Origin: Hymenolepis diminuta
Lineage: Eukaryota; Platyhelminthes; Cestoda; Cyclophyllidea; Hymenolepididae
Assembly (NCBI GenBank): GCA_900708905.1
Contig: CAADRB010000060.1
Location: 582,856-646,855, forward strand
Reading direction: 5' to 3'
DNA: 64,000 bases
Shown piece after piece: positions 33,944-46,899 of the stretch (its first letter is position 1; the number at the start of each line of letters is the position of its first letter). The translations under genes were made by a program, and so were the position numbers. The notes below the pieces were generated by a model. That model was not told where the DNA came from and did no database searches. It worked only from the letters and a program-made list of their open reading frames with translations.

Positions 33944-36900
33944 TTCAAACGTCAAAATCAAAATTGAAAGACCATGCTGACTCACAATAAGAAATATTTT
34001 TAAAGATATTGGTAAAAGCAATCATTTTAAATTAAATTCGTTTTTTTTAATTTAATGCCTGAAGAAATTTTATGGAAAACTTTATTAAAAACTGTAATTT
34101 AAACAGCGTGCTGAAATTGGTACTCTTCACTTTTATTTAAATGTTTTTTGAGTCTTAATTTCAAATGTAAAAGTCAGAGGAGAACTTTTGTCTATTACAA
34201 ATTTATGTCATGACGCTAATGAACAACATTAGCAATGATTTTAAGAAGTGTAAAAGCATTGAAAAACTTTGATTTCGCTTAAAGAATGGGCTAGTTTACA
34301 AAAAATTGACAGCGGATTGTCATTAATCATTAAAAAATAGTTAATGAAAACAATATGCAAAGTGTCTACTCCTGCCCCTAACTGACAACTGCATTTTGAC
34401 TTACTGTTATAACGTAACCAACTAGGAGTTCTGGTGGGTATCTCGCAGAGCCAACAATCTAGAAAACTCAGTAATATAGCAACTTAACACGGAAGTCAAT
34501 AACTCACAGCAGATCACAAGACACGTTATAGTCAACAAGAGTGTATTCACGAAACTCTCTCTCCATCCGTGTCGGCTTAAACAAATAGGCATAATTATCA
34601 GGTGTCTTTTATCGGTGGGGAAGTAAAGAAAGAAATTACATTTTTATTCATAGAAGAAATATTGGGAGCGGGGGAAAATAATTATCATTTATTCTAATAT
34701 CTCCCTTCTTAGGCAAATCACCCGTAGGTCTTCGTGGACGGAGAGATTTCAGTAACAAGTAGACATGTTGGTTGCTTACTCTCACAAAATTCTCATCATT
34801 CGTAGGTTCAAGGGTAGGTATCTGTCGGACTTCACTTTCGTCTGGGAAGTGGACAAGTCTAAGATTGTTATTTTTGTCCGGAACAACAAATTTTATTTAA
34901 ACAATCTAAAATTTCATTTCTTCGTTAATGGAATGAAAGGAAAAACGAAGTGGGGAAGGCTGAATTTATGTTGATTTGATGTAACTATATGTAGATAATA
35001 AACCTGTTTTTTATAAGTTGAAATGTGAACTTTTAATTTGCGTGTTCGTGTCGGGGCTAGTTATGATGGTTAAATTCTTCGAAAATGCGGAAAAAATGAC
35101 TTCAAGTAGTTACACCGTTTTCGAAGTGTCTCTATAGAGTATTCGCAAAGCAGGAAAAGACCTAAACGAGAAGAGTTTAATATATTTTGATCAGATTAAG
35201 TGGTAAGATGGGAATGATTATGCCAGTGCAGTGTCTGCAACTGAGCATTAAGCAGGTGTTGAATCTTAAGATACAGCGAATGAGGGCGTGATAAATAAAA
35301 AATAACGTCATGGAGATTTTGAGGGGATGCTACACAATTAAATCGCTTATGAGTTATCAAGGCGGAAATGAAAAGCAAACGGTCAAAATTAGATAACGTC
35401 TAAACAGAAAAGGTGTTTTGTTGATCCAAGTTCTGGCTAAATACTATGCAAAATCTTACACATTCCGCACTCCGTCTTCCAAAATGTTCATGAATAATTT
35501 AAATTACCCGGAAATTCGAACTTAATTCCTCAAGAATTTCAATTGGCTTAAAGCCGACTGAAATCCTCTATAAATCCTGAATTAAACGGGTTACCACTAC
35601 TCTAGTGGAAAGGATTTCCATTGGATGTACTTTAACCAAACAACTTTGATGATTTTTGACAAGATAGGTGTTCCACACTTCGATCTTGGGTAGATGGTGG
35701 AGTAATCAGCATTTTATAAAAATAAGGGGACTGGAACAGATTCTGATAATTATCTAGGTATTTCCCTTCCTAATGTGATTGGGAAAAAATTTACATTAGT
35801 GGCCTGAATTTCTAAATTAGAGAATGCCTATCAGTACTTAGCTTAGATTTTGAGTTGGAAGGTCTGCTGAACAAATGATTAATTCATGAACCCATCGATT
35901 GGCGAAGCGGTACACTTCTAGTCTTTGTTAACTTAAGAAAAACCCTTGAATTACTTCCAATTTGTGCAATTCTATCAACGCTCTGCACATTAACCTGCCC
36001 CAAAATATTGTCAACACCATCAGACAATTCCTCAATATCCAAAATGGTCCCTACTGAAACTCAAATGAAATATTTTGAATGAATAGGGGTGTTAAACACA
36101 GATCCAAAGATTATACAGCTTGTTTGAATAAGATTTACCTTTGAATCAGATTTTGGAGGCAGGTTTTTGAATCCGAACTGAAGTCTACTTTAGGGCGATC
36201 TGTGATCACAGTTTCTTCAGTATCATTCTGTAAAGTAGTGGATGTCTCTTCGGAATGGTTGCGCCTTTCAAAGGTTCTGCTGTAGTTTTGACGGGTTTTC
36301 TGACTTAACTGCTTCACAAAAATCACTGTGTTGTTTCGAAAACGGTAGAACTATTCAGCTAATTGTATGCATTTTTTAATTAGCATGTAATTTGTATTAA
36401 TTTCTTCCGATCCGTACTTATAATGGCAAATAACAGCATTTGCGATTGTTGATAGAGGGAAGAGAGAATCCCACCAATTCGCACTTTATTTACTAAGAGA
36501 ATTCAGAACAGAATATGAATGACTGAAAATCCATGGACTGATCGAGCCTGTATCGTGATTACCATTTTCTTGCTCTTATCTAACATTGCGGTGCAGTACT
36601 TTTATATCTATTATTTCTCAAAGTCTGAATAGTCCACCTGATATTGTGAACATGAAAACTTGGCTAAATGTCTTTAGGGTATTGGAAGCTGCACCGAAAA
36701 TTCAGAGATAACACTGCTTCGACAGGATCCCATTTTTGTATATTACACGAAGTTGCATTTGTGTCGGCAGACTTGTGGGATTTCTTCAACGTCGTATTTC
36801 AAAACGAGTATAACATTTAACCAAATATTGAGGACCTGAACACACAGCCCCTAGGGATAGTAACGATATTAGTCTGAAGTTTATTAATGCTCGATCTTCC

Positions 36901-37235
36901 AAGTATTACATTGTGTGTATTGAGTGCCTGTCTATGTTATGAAAACAATAATAATTAAGAGAGAAAGAGATGAGGAATGAAATATGACAGCAAGATAAGT
37001 TTCAAAGCATGAATGCTTGTTTTCTTCATAATGGATCGCCTGAGATCACCGTAAATTAATCGGGGATAAAAGTGGATGTCGGCGAACTGTTTCAAAATGT
37101 TGGCACCATTTAATTTACGGCTGATCTAGTATATGAAATGAAGGATATTACCATTTACTGAATATTGTAGAAAACAAGGAGGTGCGATGAGTTAATCACA
37201 ATTCACAGTTTCTTGACGTTTTATCTTAATTTAAG
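33944..37235. other. Intergenic region, nothing recognised
   Basis: No supported coding sequence, RNA gene or repeat. Confidence 0.55.
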
Positions 37236-37871
37236 GTTTTGGATCCAAGATCTTTCAAGTGTGAGATGTGTGACAGACTCTACTTTCGAAAATATTCTCT
37301 CATAAAATACGAAAAGTGTTTTCATGAAAGTAGGTGATTGTCACTTAATTTCTCTTATCAAAACCTCCAAAATTTTTTGTTGAACTGTTTTGTTCGATGA
37401 GCAGGTATTTGGCCTTTCCATTGTGTAAAGGGCTTTTACATGCGCAAGAGCCTCCAAAAACATTTAGCCATTATTCATAACGGAAAAGACTTACTCTTTT
37501 TCCAATTATTCTCCAAATACTAAATGATTATTTATTATTGTAAAATATTGCAAATGACTTTTATTAGGGAAGAGGCCCTATAGTTGCCTCTATTGCAATA
37601 TAGAATTTAAAACAAAATTATGTGTTGTGAAGCACGTAGATTAACGGCATAACTGTGAGTCGTGGCCTTTCGAAGGAGCTGTTTTGTTTTAAACTGCCGC
37701 TTTTTATGCATCGCTTTGAGAGTTTATAAATTTCAGATCGAATCGCTGAAGAAGCTCACAATAATATATAAAATTCGATCTAGATGTAAAGAGCATGGAA
37801 GTAGAATTCGAACAGAAAGAGAAGAGTTTTTAATTTTACTTGTTATTATTTTTTTCAATAAATGGGACTTA
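37236..37871 (+). pseudogene. Decayed zinc-finger gene copy
   Basis: Type 2-like exon (37236-37329) with CEMC kept, first His changed to Tyr and linker frame broken. Type 5 exon 37405-37482 has lost three codons including the second Cys, and its donor is GA instead of GT. Type 6 exon 37570-37656 keeps length, acceptor and donor but has TAA between the His codons. Tail exon from 37737 starts D-R-I-A-E-E-A and stops early at 37769-37771. AATAAA remains at 37857-37862. No N-terminal exons found. Confidence 0.8.
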
Positions 37872-39249
37872 TTTGTATTTGCTTTCCAGTTTTTTTAACA
37901 TCTGATTATTTCATTAGTACATGCATGTTTCCACAAAAAACTTCGGTGGATTTTGTTGACTTGGGATCATCAATGTATTTTTGATACCAGAGTCCTGAAT
38001 AGTTCTCCGAATTCCTTTGAATATATTTAAATTTCTTTTGCTCCTGATATTCTTTCAATTTTTTCTTTAATGTTGATTTTGACATTTTTCAGCAAAGTAG
38101 TTTTACAGCTTTGTCCTTGAAGTATTACTACTCCATAAACTGGATGAATTATCTTCAAAGTTAAACTTTTCCGACTCAGAAGAGCAAGATTTGAGATGGA
38201 CCAGTGGTAAATTGGATAATCACTGTAGAGGAGAGAGGAAAGAGTGAGAGTCGATTTGTTAGAAGATGCAAACCGGCACTACACAGATGTATAGAGTACA
38301 TATAAAGCTTTTTTGCTCTAACAGGGGGAAGGACAAATATAGTAATGGTTACTTAATGTTTTTCCTATGGCAGGACTGAAAAAGCTTTACAATTTTTCAT
38401 CATTTGGAAATATCGTAACTAATCAAGTAGCATTAATTACAATACTGTATTAAAGAATAGCGAGTCTCCTTCAGAGCTCTACCTAATGCCTTCCTCTATA
38501 GTAAATATTTCATGCGAGTCTCTGTTGTGGCCTTCCGTGATATGAAAAAGTTGTCTGATGTAGCTGAATATATTTCAGGACAGTTTGAGTTTGCACAGCC
38601 TTGAAAGAATTGCACAAATTAGAGGCAAATCGAAAGTGTGAACTGTATTTAAAAAGAATACTCTTATAATTAACTTCAGCCATTTATAGACGATTGATGC
38701 ACCATTGGATAGGTTCCAACTCCTTCATCTTTGCAAATACTGATTACTTCAGCATCAAACCAGGATCCAGGAATTGAATAATTGCTTTGCCAACGGTCAT
38801 TCAAGTTTTGAGTAGGAGTTTATGAGATGAACATCCACTCCAATTGAGTGGTTCAGATCATATCAAATTCACTTCAGAACTTTTATACTATTTCGATCGG
38901 GATTTAGCCAATAGAAGTTATTTTGAAGTTAAGATTGGATAGAGAGGTAGGATGGAGGTGTTTTCACTTATTTCGGAAAACACTCTTTCCAATTCAAATA
39001 ATTCGGCATATTGTTTGGCAAAAGAGCGCGGATCAACAACAAACCAGTAACGTCTTGAAGTTATCTAAGTTTGCCATGTCAATTATTTTGTCATGTCCAC
39101 CTCAGTAAGTTCATGGATTTCCTGAGTTTTATTTGCTGTCATCAGTTATATAAATTGCCTCATTTCAGCCTCTAAGTCACCCCTTTTTTTGCTTTTAATA
39201 AAGCGTATTTACTTTATTCCTACACTTCATATAAAAAGTAGGGGTTGTA

Positions 39250-40020
39250 ATAGATTAGGTGCATATTCATCGAATGCACACTTGTCTTCGTTCTTGTAGT
39301 TTAGCTCCCAAAATATTTTTAACCTTTTCATGCCACAGCTCAAATGTATTATTTATTATGCTGGGCCTCCGATAGATTTTCATTGACGCTTTTGCGATGG
39401 CGTTCGTAATATCGTCATAATTCTCTATTAAACTCGGATACCATTTTATCAAGGACCTTTTGATATCTATTTTTATGTTTTGAGTTGAGATCGATTCTCT
39501 TTTGATTTTACCAGATTTTCAACTGTTTTATTTATAGCTACCTCTTTCTGTTGTATTTTCACCTTCAAGTATGAGAATAGCTGGGAATAGACAGCAGCCA
39601 GAGTTTGCCTCAGTTTTCCTAGATGCTCTTAATTCAAAAAATCTGACGTTATATTTTGCTGTAGCAAAGTGAAAGTCTTGGGCAGCACCTCGACCAGTTC
39701 TTGGATGGTACCAAGTAGGTCGTCTTCTATTAGATTTTCGAAAGGAACAATTAGCATTAAATTGATTTTTTCACAACAGCTTAATAGGTGTATTCCACTT
39801 CCTGTAATCTCCACAGAGCCTGTGGAGCATCCAACTAAGTTATCATAACTGTTGTGAGCCTCAGAATCAAGGTGACAGTTTTAATGATCCATGATGACGA
39901 CACTACCACATTTTGGCTCTAAGTCTCTCAACATCGTTACAAATTGCCTACAATGGCAATTGCCAAACCCATTTGGGAAATCGTTTCCCAACGCTCATCA
40001 TGGGTAGAGAGCAGCTTTAT
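39250..40020 (-). pseudogene. Possible decayed coding region, family unknown
   Basis: On the minus strand, three successive open stretches read in one direction: about 39886 down to 39629, 39626 down to about 39500 in the same frame after a TAA, then about 39480 to 39267 after a frame change. The translation is Leu/Lys/Gln-rich with helical-looking segments, e.g. L-A-A-V-Y-S-Q-L-F-S. Chance open stretches of this size occur in AT-rich DNA, so support is weak. Confidence 0.22.
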
Positions 40021-40949
40021 AAAATCTCCTTTGTGCTTGACCCGAATTCTCCCACACTTTATATTATCCAGACTTAACCTGTGTCGTTGGCCATTCCGTT
40101 TGCTGGACCGAATCCGTGACCTCTAAGATGACAGATGCTCATGTTGACCAATATGCCACCTATATCCAGTTAAGCTGCCTATAGACATTTTTCTCCAGGA
40201 AATGGAGTGAGCAGTCAGCTTAGACATAGTAACTTATAATACCATCAGAATTATCACCAAATTCAATTTTGATTGCACTCAACCAGAACGAGAAAGGTTT
40301 AAATTCTCAAACTTAGAGTTATGACTCATTAATGCTGGGGCAACATCACCAGCCGGGATTGAGTTGGCCGTTTATCCAGAATTATATAATATAACACCAA
40401 AAATTATTTCGATTTTTGATATTTCAGCTGTTTTCTACCTATTTCAGTTAAAACTGACAGAAGATATATAACATTGAGAAGCTTTGTTTCATTGCAGCAA
40501 GACCTGGCATTCCAGGGCACAAACTTCAGAATCTGACCCCTATGTACCTAACATGAAGAGGTCGTGATTGTGGCATGCGTAAGTTCGCAGGTCATTTCAT
40601 CAAAATTAATTTTATGTTGTGGAATTATATAGTAAAATTTAAATGAATATTAATCTAGCTCTGTGAGCTCTGCCAAGCTTGACCTGGTTTCCAAGCTGAA
40701 AATCTTAGCTTATATCAGTTAATCGTTCTACCGAAATGAAGTCGGGAGTGGTGCAATCACTCTTTCTTTAAACTCCCAAAATTTCAGATGTTAGCGTTCT
40801 TCAAACAGTAGACGAAATAGAACTGGATCCTGAAATATGCGACAATGAAGTCACAGTTGAATTTAATTTTACCTTCATGAAAATCAGTACAACCCTCCCT
40901 AAATTGTTTTGAAACTAATCTACAATAGAAATGAACTTCTTCAATAGCC

Positions 40950-41070
40950 TAAAGATATTAAGAATCAAAAAGTGCGGATTACAATTCGAGCAGTTTTTAA
41001 TCTTATCCTTTCTTCCTCAATGTTTGATACAGGTCATACATCTTTATTTCCAAATCGTATTTGTAGTACA
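40950..41070 (+). repeat. Third copy of an intron segment of the minus-strand finger genes
   Basis: CCTAAAGAT-TTAA and CATCTTTATTTCCAAATCGTATTTGTAGTAC align with 57300-57440 and 60370-60510, which flank type 2 finger exons. No finger exon is recognisable beside this copy. It has the plus-strand orientation of those two, so it would be a relic of a minus-strand gene. Confidence 0.5.
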
Positions 41071-41761
41071 AAAATTACCTGATCATTTTTACTGAAGTTC
41101 TTAAGGAATTACGAGAAGTTATCTAAGGGAATATCACGGAATTTCGGGAAAAAATTAAAGAATTACAGGTGCACAGTATTACAACCTCTTCATGAATAGA
41201 GCAGGATACAAATAAGGGGAAACAATTTCGTGGGATTATCCTTAGTAAGCTGGCATATTCTAATATAGCTGTGATGATTCAGTCGAGAAGCTCTGTAAAT
41301 CACCCGTTTTCAAGAATTACGATATGTAATAGCAGATGCGGTTATTTTGGATTGTTCGGTTAAATCCATCTTTTAAAGAACTGAATGACAATCAAATAAC
41401 TATTAGAAAAAAAACAGGAGTTTGAAATTGTTAATTCGAACATTTATTTATGCTTTAATCTCCCTGCGGGCTATTTGAAAAATGTTCCATTCGCATAATA
41501 GTCAAAACAGATTTCTTTAATTAAACTCGATAAGTCGCACACTCTCTTGATCTGTATGTTATTGAGCAGACATAAAGTGTGTGATCTCCAAAAGCAAGTT
41601 GAATAAAGCTTCATAATGCAATGAGGAGAAAGATAAGAACCGGGGAGAGGTCTAGAGGATCGTCACACATTTATGAAAATAAACTGTCCAGAAAAATCCA
41701 TATTCCACGATCCTGTTCCATTCTTCATTAAATATTGTACTGAAAGCTGTGTTCGTTTTAG

Positions 41762-42558
41762 AGTCCTGAATGCGGCGAACCCTTCGGTTACAAAGGCAGT
41801 GTGATAGGTCATGCGAGTCACCTTGAAAGGTATTTAAATATTTCGTGGAGAGTTGACAAAACAGATTTTATTTAGCAATTAAAGATAGATGTGTTTTAAA
41901 TGGAATGGTATTCAAATTAAGTTGGTGTCTGAGAAGGCGTAAACGCAATTAATTTGGATAAATTAAAAAATTGTTCTAAATAGCAGAAATGCATAAATTA
42001 GTAAAATATTGGGTTCTGAGACCTCTCAGAGTAGTTTTATTTCCATTCGGTGCGTTAATTTTGTGTAGAAACTTTCCTTTTCAAATTAAATCATGTTTGA
42101 ACTGTATTTTGTACAATGATATATTTCTATGGTTAGGGAAGAAGCCATTCAGATGCGAAGTCCGTGGAATGGTTTTTACTTTCGTCACGATCTTCTTCAA
42201 CATCAAACCGCCGTTCATAGAGGTAAAACCTCACTCTTTTTCCTCATATTCTTTAAATATTATGAGGAATTGTTGCTCTTATAAAATTTCAAGAGCAAGC
42301 AAGAGGCCTTATAGATGCACTTATTTCCGGAGGTGCTTCAAATACAAGTCTAGTGCTATTAAATACGCAAAATTGCATGATGGTTCTCTGTGGTCTTTTA
42401 ATTGGTTGTTCTCATTTTGACCATCACTATTTCCGATATAATTGCGGAGAATTTTGGTTTCAGATCGACTATTGGAAGAGGCTCTAAATGATATAAATTC
42501 TGTACTGATCGTGGCGGGTGCAGAGACGAAACCTGAACTGAAATGGAAGCGTTTGTAA
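41762..42558 (+). pseudogene. Decayed zinc-finger gene copy with intact tail exon
   Basis: Type 4 relic 41762-41829 has lost its first Cys and ends early. Type 5 exon 42137-42222 is 86 instead of 87 nt; the second Cys codon is CGT and the frame shifts in mid-finger. Type 6 relic 42299-42382 has the second Cys changed to Phe, the first His to Tyr, one codon lost and its acceptor AG lost. The tail exon 42464-42558 is fully open and starts D-R-L-L-E-E-A; T-K-P-E lies near its end. AATAAA at 42569-42574. An open frame runs from 41989 to 42420 through two relics and an intron. Confidence 0.8.
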
Positions 42559-43339
42559 TTGTATTTTTAATAAATGAAGCCAACTTTCATTGGTATCCAG
42601 GTATAAAATTTTTTAACTTCTGATTATTAACTTCAAGGACGAAATATTACAATTACGTGAGAATAAATGTGATTGAATATATTCTCCTGAGAAAGTACTA
42701 TATTCCCTGCAAGAAATATCTTTATATATTGCATGGCCGTTCAAATATACGAATAATGCGACGGTCAAACTGAATTTTTTTGAGTCTATCGGAGCTGTGT
42801 TCTCGATTGTCTATTTTAGATCTGTGATACTCGGTTTTGAAATTTATAATGGTTGGTGAGGTAGCAAATGAACTCAAAATTTTGAATCTTGAGACTGAAG
42901 ATGATCATAAATGTTGTTGAATTTTAATTCATTTTGGTCTGAGGATGCTAGTACCATTTTTAAAAGTATGGGCATGACAACTGGAGAATAAGATATTATC
43001 TTTACTTAAGCCGCCTGCAGTCACCGAGGCAGTAAATCCATGAGTTGTACTATTTTCTAGAAACAGACCGAACATTTGCCAACTGATTTGCGCAATGTGA
43101 GAATGTCTTTCTATGCAACCTTGCCGATTTTCTAGACAATAAAAAGTCGGTCTGTTATTTCGTAAGTTAGGGACTGCTGGTAATGATAGACTAGGAGTTT
43201 GCTTCCATCTAAAAAATCCGAAGCTCTTATAAACTCCATTGACTCTTCTCTAATTGTTTGGTGAAAAACACAAAGGAATTTGGTCTGACTGACCCATGAT
43301 CCTTCAAATGTTCAAGAAAAAATTCTTGCTGTGGAATTC

Positions 43340-43830
43340 TAAATTTAGAAGATAGAATTGAATCTAATGTCTTATACGTGGTGGTCGGTGAATCCGAGAA
43401 AGTATTTCGCGATAAATCAAACTGAATATGACCTAATTAGTCTTGATCGTTTGGATGATTTGAAACTTCCAAAGCGAATGAATGGGATCGTCAGAATTCC
43501 TCGAAGAATGGTCCTAACAAAACGAATCCGAAATGTTTATACAAAAAGAAGTAGCATCCTGAACTCGTTACTGTTATAAGCAATGAATTGAAATCGGAAA
43601 TGGAAGTAGATGGTATTAGGCAAACAGAGAATTAGGTTTATTCTTCGAGACCGAAAGTGGTGCTGTAAGTTGTTCAAGGTGCAAAAAGCGAAAGCTCCAA
43701 GCCAAGCAAAATCGGGAGATAAATCGAAGACGAGATGGTAACAACAATAGAAATGCTGATAGATGTTCTCGTGGACTTTCGGACGCTCGCAAATTAAAAA
43801 TTTTGGATGGAATTATTAGTGAAAAATGAC
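43340..43830 (+). pseudogene. Possible frameshifted coding relic, family unknown
   Basis: Several plus-strand frames look protein-like in succession: 43337-43405 (E-S-N-V-L-Y-V-V-V-G-E-S-E), 43358-43579 (basic C-terminal part, R-I-P-R-R-M-V-L-T-K-R-I-R), about 43560-43630, and about 43620-43828 (C-S-R-C-K-K-R-K-L-Q-A-K, later G-L-S-D-A-R-K-L-K-I-L-D). Frame changes separate them. No family recognised, and no splice sites of the finger type. Confidence 0.25.
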
Positions 43831-45062
43831 CCAAATTGAATTAATAACCTGAATACATCCCTGATTAAAAAAATAATTCGCCAGGAAAGGATGCTGAATT
43901 TTAAGCAAACCCGAAGTCGAAGTTATACAAAGAAGTCTCAAATGACATGAGGAGGTATCAAGGAAGAAAAACTCCATTAATATGAGGAGATATTTCATAT
44001 TTTCTTTTAAGAAAATTATATTTTAATTACCAATATCCTCTTTATTCCATGTTAAGCCTCTGTGTATGTCATTTTTCCGTGTGGTAATGCGATTTATCGG
44101 AAGATTCTAAATTAAACTGGTTTACTGCCCAACTGACCCTGTTTTCTCTTTCTAAGCTCTAAAATATCGTTCTATTTTGAATTTAGAACAGTTATAAATG
44201 ATGTTTTATATAGACTCTTGGTTAGAGTTCACGTTCAATGGACTCCAGTGAATTTGCCATTGGTAAAATAAGTTGGAACTAGTTGAAACTATGTCTCCTT
44301 GGCTGTAATAAATATGCACTTCGCAGTGGCACAAATAACCAAGAAATTAAATCAACTGGTGAACAAGCTTAGAATATCGTGAATATAATGCCGCCATGTA
44401 CCTGTGAGTAAAATCATGAACTTGGATTACAATGAATTCACAACCGATTTTTAAATCCCAACTTTTTATAGATAATATTTTGAAATGGGGCGACAAAGAT
44501 TGTTTTATTAATTTGCATTAGAGTAGTGAAAAAGCCATGCAAATCATACTTCCAGCACAAAAAATACTTAATTATGAAAATCATATCTTGAATTCCAAAG
44601 CTTCATTGGCTTCGGTCGAAAAAAAAATGTACTGCCAGAGCAGAATTGAAAGATACGAATAAATCACTCTGCGTTAACTTATTTTTGTACTTGCTTTAGG
44701 AGTTATACATCAGATCAATGATAGAAAACCCTTACCAAACAAAGAGCTCTGATTCTCTGTTCGAATGTCTATTGAACTGGTGATGTTTGCTACAAAAGCT
44801 ATCAGTTATCGATACGATTTGATACTCATCTTTATTAATTTAGAAAAATCATTGTCTGTCTTCTTATTAGTGCAATTCACTCAAAGATATGTTCACAAAA
44901 GTCGCAAAGTAATATTGTCATCTACACTAAGGTGTTCTTAGGTATACCGAATGGCCAAACTGTTATGAATGCCATCTTCTCACCGGACAGAGGTGCTAGA
45001 TTATTCCCGAGGTAAGTATGAATATGGTTTACTGAAATAAGGCTCCATGACCAAGATGTAGT

Positions 45063-45277
45063 GCATTGGTCAAGCCAATTTAGTGAATGAACCATGGACA
45101 TTTGCTCTCAAATATATGCCTATTGGCCGGAAAGGACTGGACCAATCACTGGCCGTGACGCAATACCATTTTTCCAATAACGTTCCACTCGATGAATAGC
45201 GTGACCTTGCATAGTACAAACATATAAGTGACATATCAATGACATGTAATTGCACTTCTGGTGCACGCTTCCTATCA
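45063..45277 (+). repeat. Dispersed repeat, copy 1
   Basis: Ends TTGCACTTCTGG-CAC-GCTTCCTATCA, matching 61084-61128 and, inverted, 62004-62045. Upstream GGACCAATC is shared with 60992-61000. Probably a nonautonomous mobile element; no terminal repeats or target duplications are clear. Confidence 0.5.
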
Positions 45278-46439
45278 ATCTCTAAATCAGAAATTAGAGG
45301 TAAGTGTTTGATTATATCATTATTTTAGTTTCTTGTTGTTGAACTGATTTGTGATTTCAAGTCAGGAATTTATTGAAAACTAAATCACACATTCCTCAAG
45401 CATTTTTTATAACCACATTTTAAGGAATTAGTGTTGATATGCTCAAGTCTCTTTATGTTTTTGAAGCTTTGTCTAACTACACTTCGACCATTTACCTGCA
45501 CCTAATCATTTCACTGACCTGGTATGAGCAAACACTCCTGAATGTCTGAGAGTTTGCTGGTTTGACCTTCCGGGTCATGTTTTCCCTTCTGGATTCTGTT
45601 TCCATTTAGTCACTTGTTTCGTTATGTCCTCGTTTGCCACACAATTCTCAGATGTGAAATTAATATGGACAAAATCGGGCAAAGTGCAAATCATTAAGAA
45701 GCCAACATTCAGTTGATGGTTTATGAATAAATAAAACTTTCCGTAACACAGATTCACTGGAAATTCTTTCGTTTCGGATTCACATGGCTGTAACTACTAG
45801 ATAACTACCGAGTCGTCGCTCTCGCCTTTGTCATCCAAATTCAGGTATTCATTAGCAAGATACTCAATGCTCTTTTACTACTTTCTTCAATCAATCTGAG
45901 GATTTTCAGCATTTCACCAGACTGACAACCAGGATTTTACAGGAATACTAGTTTAGAAATTATAGTGGATAATTCATCAATACCGCATTTATAAAGTTTA
46001 ATCATTTTACCTATTTGCCAATCTTGGTAATGGATGCAAACCAAAAGGGGCAAACTGACTCGGGGATCGAATTTCTCAAGTCATTGGAATATTTCTTCTA
46101 GAATTAATTATTAAACGTATCAAATAAATACGTTTCTGAATGAATGGATTATAATTAGGTTGTTTCTTAATATAACAAAACTACAGACTGCCTATTTGGT
46201 CAAGTGATTGTGAAATTAGTCGAGGGAGAAATCCACAGCCCTTAAAAATTATTTCTTAAAGCGATATTCATGTCACGACGTCTATAAACGAACTTCTGGT
46301 CCGGCAAATTTTGAGTTCATTTTACACAAGTTCTTAAAACTGGTTTTTAAAATTTAGACATAGAACTCATGATTTAGCTGCAAAATAGTAAAATTTCGGA
46401 TTCTGAGTTGTATTCTTAATGGATCATTTTTTTTTATTT

Positions 46440-46830
46440 TCAATGAGCGGATTTGAAGCCTTACAACTACGAACTCATTCTAAAACCACATTGCCTGATT
46501 TAGAATCTCCTTCAGCATGGAGCAGCTGTTCATTGTGTTAAAAACTTTCCCTTTCCCACATATTCTCTAAATACTATTATTATATTAATATTTAGTATTT
46601 TTTAGACGAGAAGACCTACGGTTATCAAAAACAAGTCTTGTGTTAAGAAACACGTAATGAAAATTTGGCCTTTCTATTTGCTATTGGTATTTCAACTGTT
46701 TGTCGTTCAAGTACTATTCCCGAACCTTTTGTCTTCAGATTGATTGGCGGAAGAAATTCCAAATGATGCAAAATCTGATTTGAACAAATCTGATCTGAGA
46801 CAAAATTAGAACCGAAATAGAAATGTTTGC
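46440..46830 (+). pseudogene. Highly decayed zinc-finger gene copy
   Basis: Type 5 relic 46450-46540: acceptor CAG became CGG, both Cys codons lost, an internal stop, but the flanks and spacing align. Type 6 relic about 46605-46665 lacks the finger core, keeping the start and the AAGAAACACGTAATGAAAATTTG end. Tail from 46739, after TCTTCAG, has TGA as first full codon yet aligns over most of its length with other tails. Confidence 0.7.
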
Positions 46831-46899
46831 GAGTGTTTTTTTTATTTTTAAGTAAATTGGACCCTTATTTTGTTTGTGTTCTCAGATTTACAACTTCCG

